Assembly: GCF_040438885.1 (NCBI RefSeq)
Contig: NZ_CP159218.1
Coordinates: forward strand, 2,914,001-2,978,000
Source: Nakamurella sp. A5-74
GTDB taxonomy: Bacteria; Actinomycetota; Actinomycetes; Mycobacteriales; Nakamurellaceae
Reading direction: 5' to 3'
Length of the DNA: 64,000 bases
The notes beneath the pieces were generated by a model. The model made no database searches. It was not told the DNA's origin and saw only the letters and a list, made by a program, of their open reading frames with translations. The translations under genes and the position numbers were made by a program. Below, piece by piece: positions 61,073 through 64,000 of the stretch (the stretch's first letter is position 1; each line of letters opens with the position of its first letter).

Positions 61073-62434
61073 TCAGCGGGAGCGCTTGCCCGACGGCTTG
61101 GCGGCCTTGCCCGCCGGACGCCTACCGGGGGCCGGTCGGCTGGTCGCTGCCCGGGGCTTCGTCAGCGACGGCGTGGGGGCGTCCTCGACGAGGGTGGCCG
61201 TGGTCGCTGTGCTGCGCGGCTTGAGAGCACCGGCGGACTTCACGGGCGCCTTCATGCTCTTCGAGAGCGTCGGTGTGGTGTAGCCGACCGGGTCCCCCAC
61301 CGGATCGACCAGCAGACCCTCGGATGCGCGCTTGGAGAGCACCCGCTTGGTGTGGGCGCGCAGCGAGGGGGTGCGCACCCGGAGGTCGACGGCCAGCGGT
61401 ACCGCGACGAACAGCGACGAGTAGGCGCCGACGATCATCCCGACCAGCTGGACCAGGGCGAGGTCCCGCAGCGTCCCGGAGACCTGCAGCACCACACCCG
61501 CATAGAGCAGACCAGCGACGGGCAGCAGCGCGATCAGCGAGGTGTTGATCGACCGCATGAGCGTCTGGTTGACCGCGAGGTTCGCCGCCTCGGCGTAGGT
61601 GCGGCGGGTGAGCGACGTCAACCCCGCCGTGTTCTCCTGCACCTTGTCGAACACCACCACGGTGTCGTACAGCGAGAAGCCGAGAATGGTCAGCAGACCG
61701 ATCACGGTGGCCGGGCTCATCTCGAAGCCGACCAACGCATAGATGCCGGCGGTGATGATCATGACCTGGATGGTGGACACCACGCCCGCGACGGCGGCGC
61801 GTTTCTCGTACCGGATCCAGATGAACAGGGCGACGGCGATCAGGAAGACGATCACCGAGATGATCGCCTGCTGCGAGACCTCGGCGCCCCAGGTGCCCGA
61901 GACCGCGGAGCTGGCGACGGCACTGGGGGCACCATCGGGGGTGGTGAGGTTGAACGCCTTCGTGAGCGCGTCACCGGCAGCCTTGGACTGCTCGGGCGAC
62001 AACACGCCCGTGGTCACCTGGATGCCGGTGGAGCCGACCGACTGGACGGCCGGGGCCGATCCCGGAACCGCGTCCTCGACGACCCTGGCGATGTCCGACT
62101 CCGGGATCGAGCCGGCCTGCGCGGTCGAGAAGGTGAGCTTCGTGCCACCGGCGAAGTCGATGCCCAGGTTGAAGCCCTTGATGCCGATCAGCAGCGCCGA
62201 GATGATCACCAGCGCGATGCCGACGCCGTAGTAGGCGCGGCTGCGCTTGAGCACGTCGAACGCGCCGGTGCCGGTGGACAACCGGCTGATGAAACTCTCG
62301 TTCTCCGTACCGACGGAGTGGCCTTTCGCGGTGGCTCTCGACGCTCTGTTCGCTGTCGAACTGGTCGAGGCCTCGCTGCCGGTCGCGAAATCGGTGCTGG
62401 ACGTGGAACCGCTGCCGGACATGGGACTGCTCAT
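61073..62434 (-). CDS. secF: Protein translocase subunit SecF
   Basis: A 453-residue membrane protein that works with SecD and YidC in Sec export, using the proton gradient. Six helices are expected. GIDFAGGTKLTF near residues 93-104 is the first periplasmic strand and GFSLYDTVVVFDKVQEN near 253-269 the conserved D-T-V-V-V-F-D motif. A Ser/Thr-rich 50-residue N-terminus and a basic Pro/Lys/Arg-rich C-terminus of about 80 residues extend beyond the usual core. AGGAGG lies six bases before ATG 62434, inside the end of secD. Confidence 0.95.
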   Translation of the reverse strand: MSSPMSGSGSTSSTDFATGSEASTSSTANRASRATAKGHSVGTENESFISRLSTGTGAFDVLKRSRAYYGVGIALVIISALLIGIKGFNLGIDFAGGTKLTFSTAQAGSIPESDIARVVEDAVPGSAPAVQSVGSTGIQVTTGVLSPEQSKAAGDALTKAFNLTTPDGAPSAVASSAVSGTWGAEVSQQAIISVIVFLIAVALFIWIRYEKRAAVAGVVSTIQVMIITAGIYALVGFEMSPATVIGLLTILGFSLYDTVVVFDKVQENTAGLTSLTRRTYAEAANLAVNQTLMRSINTSLIALLPVAGLLYAGVVLQVSGTLRDLALVQLVGMIVGAYSSLFVAVPLAVDLRVRTPSLRAHTKRVLSKRASEGLLVDPVGDPVGYTTPTLSKSMKAPVKSAGALKPRSTATTATLVEDAPTPSLTKPRAATSRPAPGRRPAGKAAKPSGKRSR

Positions 62435-62435
62435 C

Positions 62436-64000
62436 TCACGCCTCCTTCGGGGTCAGGCGGGAGGTGGCTGTGCGGTGCCGCGCACCGGCCTCGGCGACTG
62501 CGCCCAGACCGGACAGCTTCGGCGAGGTGAACACCTTGGAACCGGCAGCAAGAGCGATCAGCGGATGCGTCACCAGGAACACGACGACGAGGTCGAGGAT
62601 GGTCGAGAGGCCCAGGGTGAACGCGAAGCCCTTCACCTCACCGACGGCCAGCACGTACAGGATGACCGCGGACAGGAACGTCACGGCGTCGGCGGACAGG
62701 ATGGTGCGTTTGGCCCGTTCCCAGCCGCGCGGTACCGCAGATCTGAAGGTCCGGCCCTCCCGCACCTCGTCCTTGAGTCTCTCGAAGTAGACGACGAAGG
62801 AGTCGGCGGTGATGCCGATCGCGATGATCAGACCGGCGACGCCTGCCATGTCCAGCGAGAGGTCCATCCAGCGCCCGAGCAGCACCATCACGGCGTAGAC
62901 CAGCACACCGGACAGGACGAGCGAGAGCACGGTGATCAGACCGAGGAGTCGGTAGTAGAGGAGGCAGTACAGGATGACGAGCAGCAGTCCGATACCGCCG
63001 GCGATCAGGCCCGCCTGCAGCGACTCGGAGCCGACCTCGGCACTGACCTCGTCGGACTTGTCCAGGATGAACTGCAGCGGCAGCGAGCCGAACTTGAGCG
63101 AGTTGGCGAGCGAGGTGGCCGTGTCCTGGGTGAAACCGCCGGACACCTGGGTGGTGGGGGTGGTGATCGGCTCTCGGATCGTGGAGGCCGACAGCACCTG
63201 ACCGTCAAGCGTGAAGGACGTGACCTTGCCGACGTTGGCCGTGGTGTAGGCGGCCCAGGTATTGAACCCGGTGGAGTTGAACCCGATGTTGATGACCCAG
63301 CCCGAGCCGCCCGAGTCGAGGCCCGCTGAGGCGCTGGCGACCTGGTCGCCGGGGATCAGCGTCTTGTCGAGAACGTACAGATTGATGTTCTCCGGGTCAC
63401 AGGCCAGCACGGGCTTGTCGGGGTTGTCCAGGCCCTGGTACTTCAACACATCACCGCAGGTGATCGTCCCGGTCTGGATGGCCGACTGAGCCGCGGTGAG
63501 CCAGGCGGTGGAGGCTGCGGCATCGGTGCCCGACGGCTGGATCGGAATGTTGGGGTCACTGCCGGCCGGCCACTGCGGACCGGTGGCGGCACCCGAAGAA
63601 CCGGGTGCCGACGAACCCGCTGCGGACGAACCGCTGCCCGACGCTCCGCTGGTGCTGGGGGCGCTGCTGCCCGAACCTGCTGCGGTCGTCGAAGGAGCTG
63701 TGGTAGGGGCAGCCGTGGTCGAAACAGCGGTGGTCGAGGCTGTTGCAGAGCCCTCCGACGGAGCACCCTGGGTGGTCATCCGCCCGGTGGTTCCCGCGTC
63801 GGCGGACGACGCGCTCGGCGTGGTGACGGCGGCGACGCGGCCACGCACCCCGTTGCTGTTCTCGGAGGCAGGAGCGGACGACCCGGCGCTGCTCTGCTCA
63901 CTCGGGTTGTTTCCGATTCCGGCGGAAGCGGACGGTGCCGGGGGGCTGCTCTCGGTGATGGTGTCGCCGATGGCCGGTTCCTCGGTCGCCGAGGAGGTCG
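62436..64000 (-). CDS. secD: Protein translocase subunit SecD (partial, N-terminus beyond window)
   Basis: The right edge cuts the gene, so at least 521 C-terminal codons are present. The membrane part contains IAIGITADSFVVYFERLKDE and the helices that follow. The periplasmic part carries the substrate strands. Between 63550 and 64000 lies a long low-complexity stretch of Ser, Ala, Thr, Gly and Pro, read in frame to the edge with no stop, so the first periplasmic domain has a large disordered insertion. The stop is one base before the secF start region (TGAGATG), so the two are coupled. secD-secF order is standard. Confidence 0.93.
   Translation of the reverse strand, partial: TSSATEEPAIGDTITESSPPAPSASAGIGNNPSEQSSAGSSAPASENSNGVRGRVAAVTTPSASSADAGTTGRMTTQGAPSEGSATASTTAVSTTAAPTTAPSTTAAGSGSSAPSTSGASGSGSSAAGSSAPGSSGAATGPQWPAGSDPNIPIQPSGTDAAASTAWLTAAQSAIQTGTITCGDVLKYQGLDNPDKPVLACDPENINLYVLDKTLIPGDQVASASAGLDSGGSGWVINIGFNSTGFNTWAAYTTANVGKVTSFTLDGQVLSASTIREPITTPTTQVSGGFTQDTATSLANSLKFGSLPLQFILDKSDEVSAEVGSESLQAGLIAGGIGLLLVILYCLLYYRLLGLITVLSLVLSGVLVYAVMVLLGRWMDLSLDMAGVAGLIIAIGITADSFVVYFERLKDEVREGRTFRSAVPRGWERAKRTILSADAVTFLSAVILYVLAVGEVKGFAFTLGLSTILDLVVVFLVTHPLIALAAGSKVFTSPKLSGLGAVAEAGARHRTATSRLTPKEA

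Noticed and set aside
1-64000. Searched by eye for tRNA, rRNA, tmRNA, phage integrase and transposase genes
   Set aside because: None could be supported. A short tRNA could be missed by eye; tRNAscan-SE would settle it.

Overview
The window is about 70% GC chromosomal DNA from an actinobacterium. Most start codons are GTG or ATG, and many adjacent genes overlap by four bases (GTGA/ATGA). Several blocks follow the gene order of Mycobacterium tuberculosis as I remember it: glnA2 with exported proteases (Rv2222c-2224c); RNase H/phosphatase, zinc-ribbon protein, ptpA and SURF1 (Rv2228c-2235); aroE-mltG-ruvX-alaS (Rv2552c-2555c) and rarA (Rv2559c); aspS (Rv2572c); radical SAM, hisS, metallohydrolase, ppiB, rel, secF, secD (Rv2578c-2587c). 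The gene content fits a free-living relative such as Nakamurella or a frankia-like genus, but that is inference. I see no rRNA, tRNA, prophage, insertion sequence or CRISPR array.

Layout. 1-8.3 kb: glnA2 (cut by the left edge), a DUF4188 gene divergent from a TetR-type regulator across a strong palindrome, then an operon of two esterase-fold proteins (the second frameshifted in its nucleophile elbow) and an ATP-grasp ligase; after that a secreted peptidase, an EamA exporter and a small SPOR-like protein. 8.3-15.5 kb: RNB-family RNase, the RNase P RNA, RNase H/phosphatase with its zinc-ribbon partner, and the coupled genes ptpA, SURF1 and a GH76 glycosidase. 15.5-22.7 kb: a long leftward operon alaS-ruvX-mltG-aroE-prepilin peptidase-membrane protein. 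22.8-30.1 kb: a PolA-like polymerase, a membrane protein coupled to a 1011-residue FAD/Fe-S dehydrogenase, and an alditol oxidase. 30.1-37.1 kb: scars of a LacI regulator and an HTH gene, a GH13 alpha-glucosidase, an ArsR-type repressor/MFS exporter pair with a 36-base palindromic operator, a quinone oxidoreductase and rarA.

37.2-42.3 kb is a catabolic cluster: LysR regulator, 3-hydroxyisobutyrate-dehydrogenase-like enzyme, MHS-type importer and aldehyde dehydrogenase. 42.4-48.9 kb holds two unknown genes, aspS, a GNAT acetyltransferase, a beta-carbonic anhydrase and a DEAD-box helicase. 49.0-53.6 kb is an ABC sugar importer (binding protein, two permeases) coupled to a cytoplasmic GH3 hexosaminidase, much like Streptomyces dasABC-dasD. 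53.7-64 kb holds a radical SAM protein under a perfect LexA box, hisS, a metallohydrolase, a cyclophilin, rel, secF and most of secD (cut by the right edge).

The most unusual structural signal is a pair of tandem arrays of 32-base units (46081-46239 and 58444-58600). They share a core, have five copies each, and both lie between convergent genes. Other convergent or inter-operon gaps carry large hairpins. The strongest regulatory predictions are the LexA box at 54882-54897, the ArsR operator at 34335-34370 and the TetR operator at 1461-1484.
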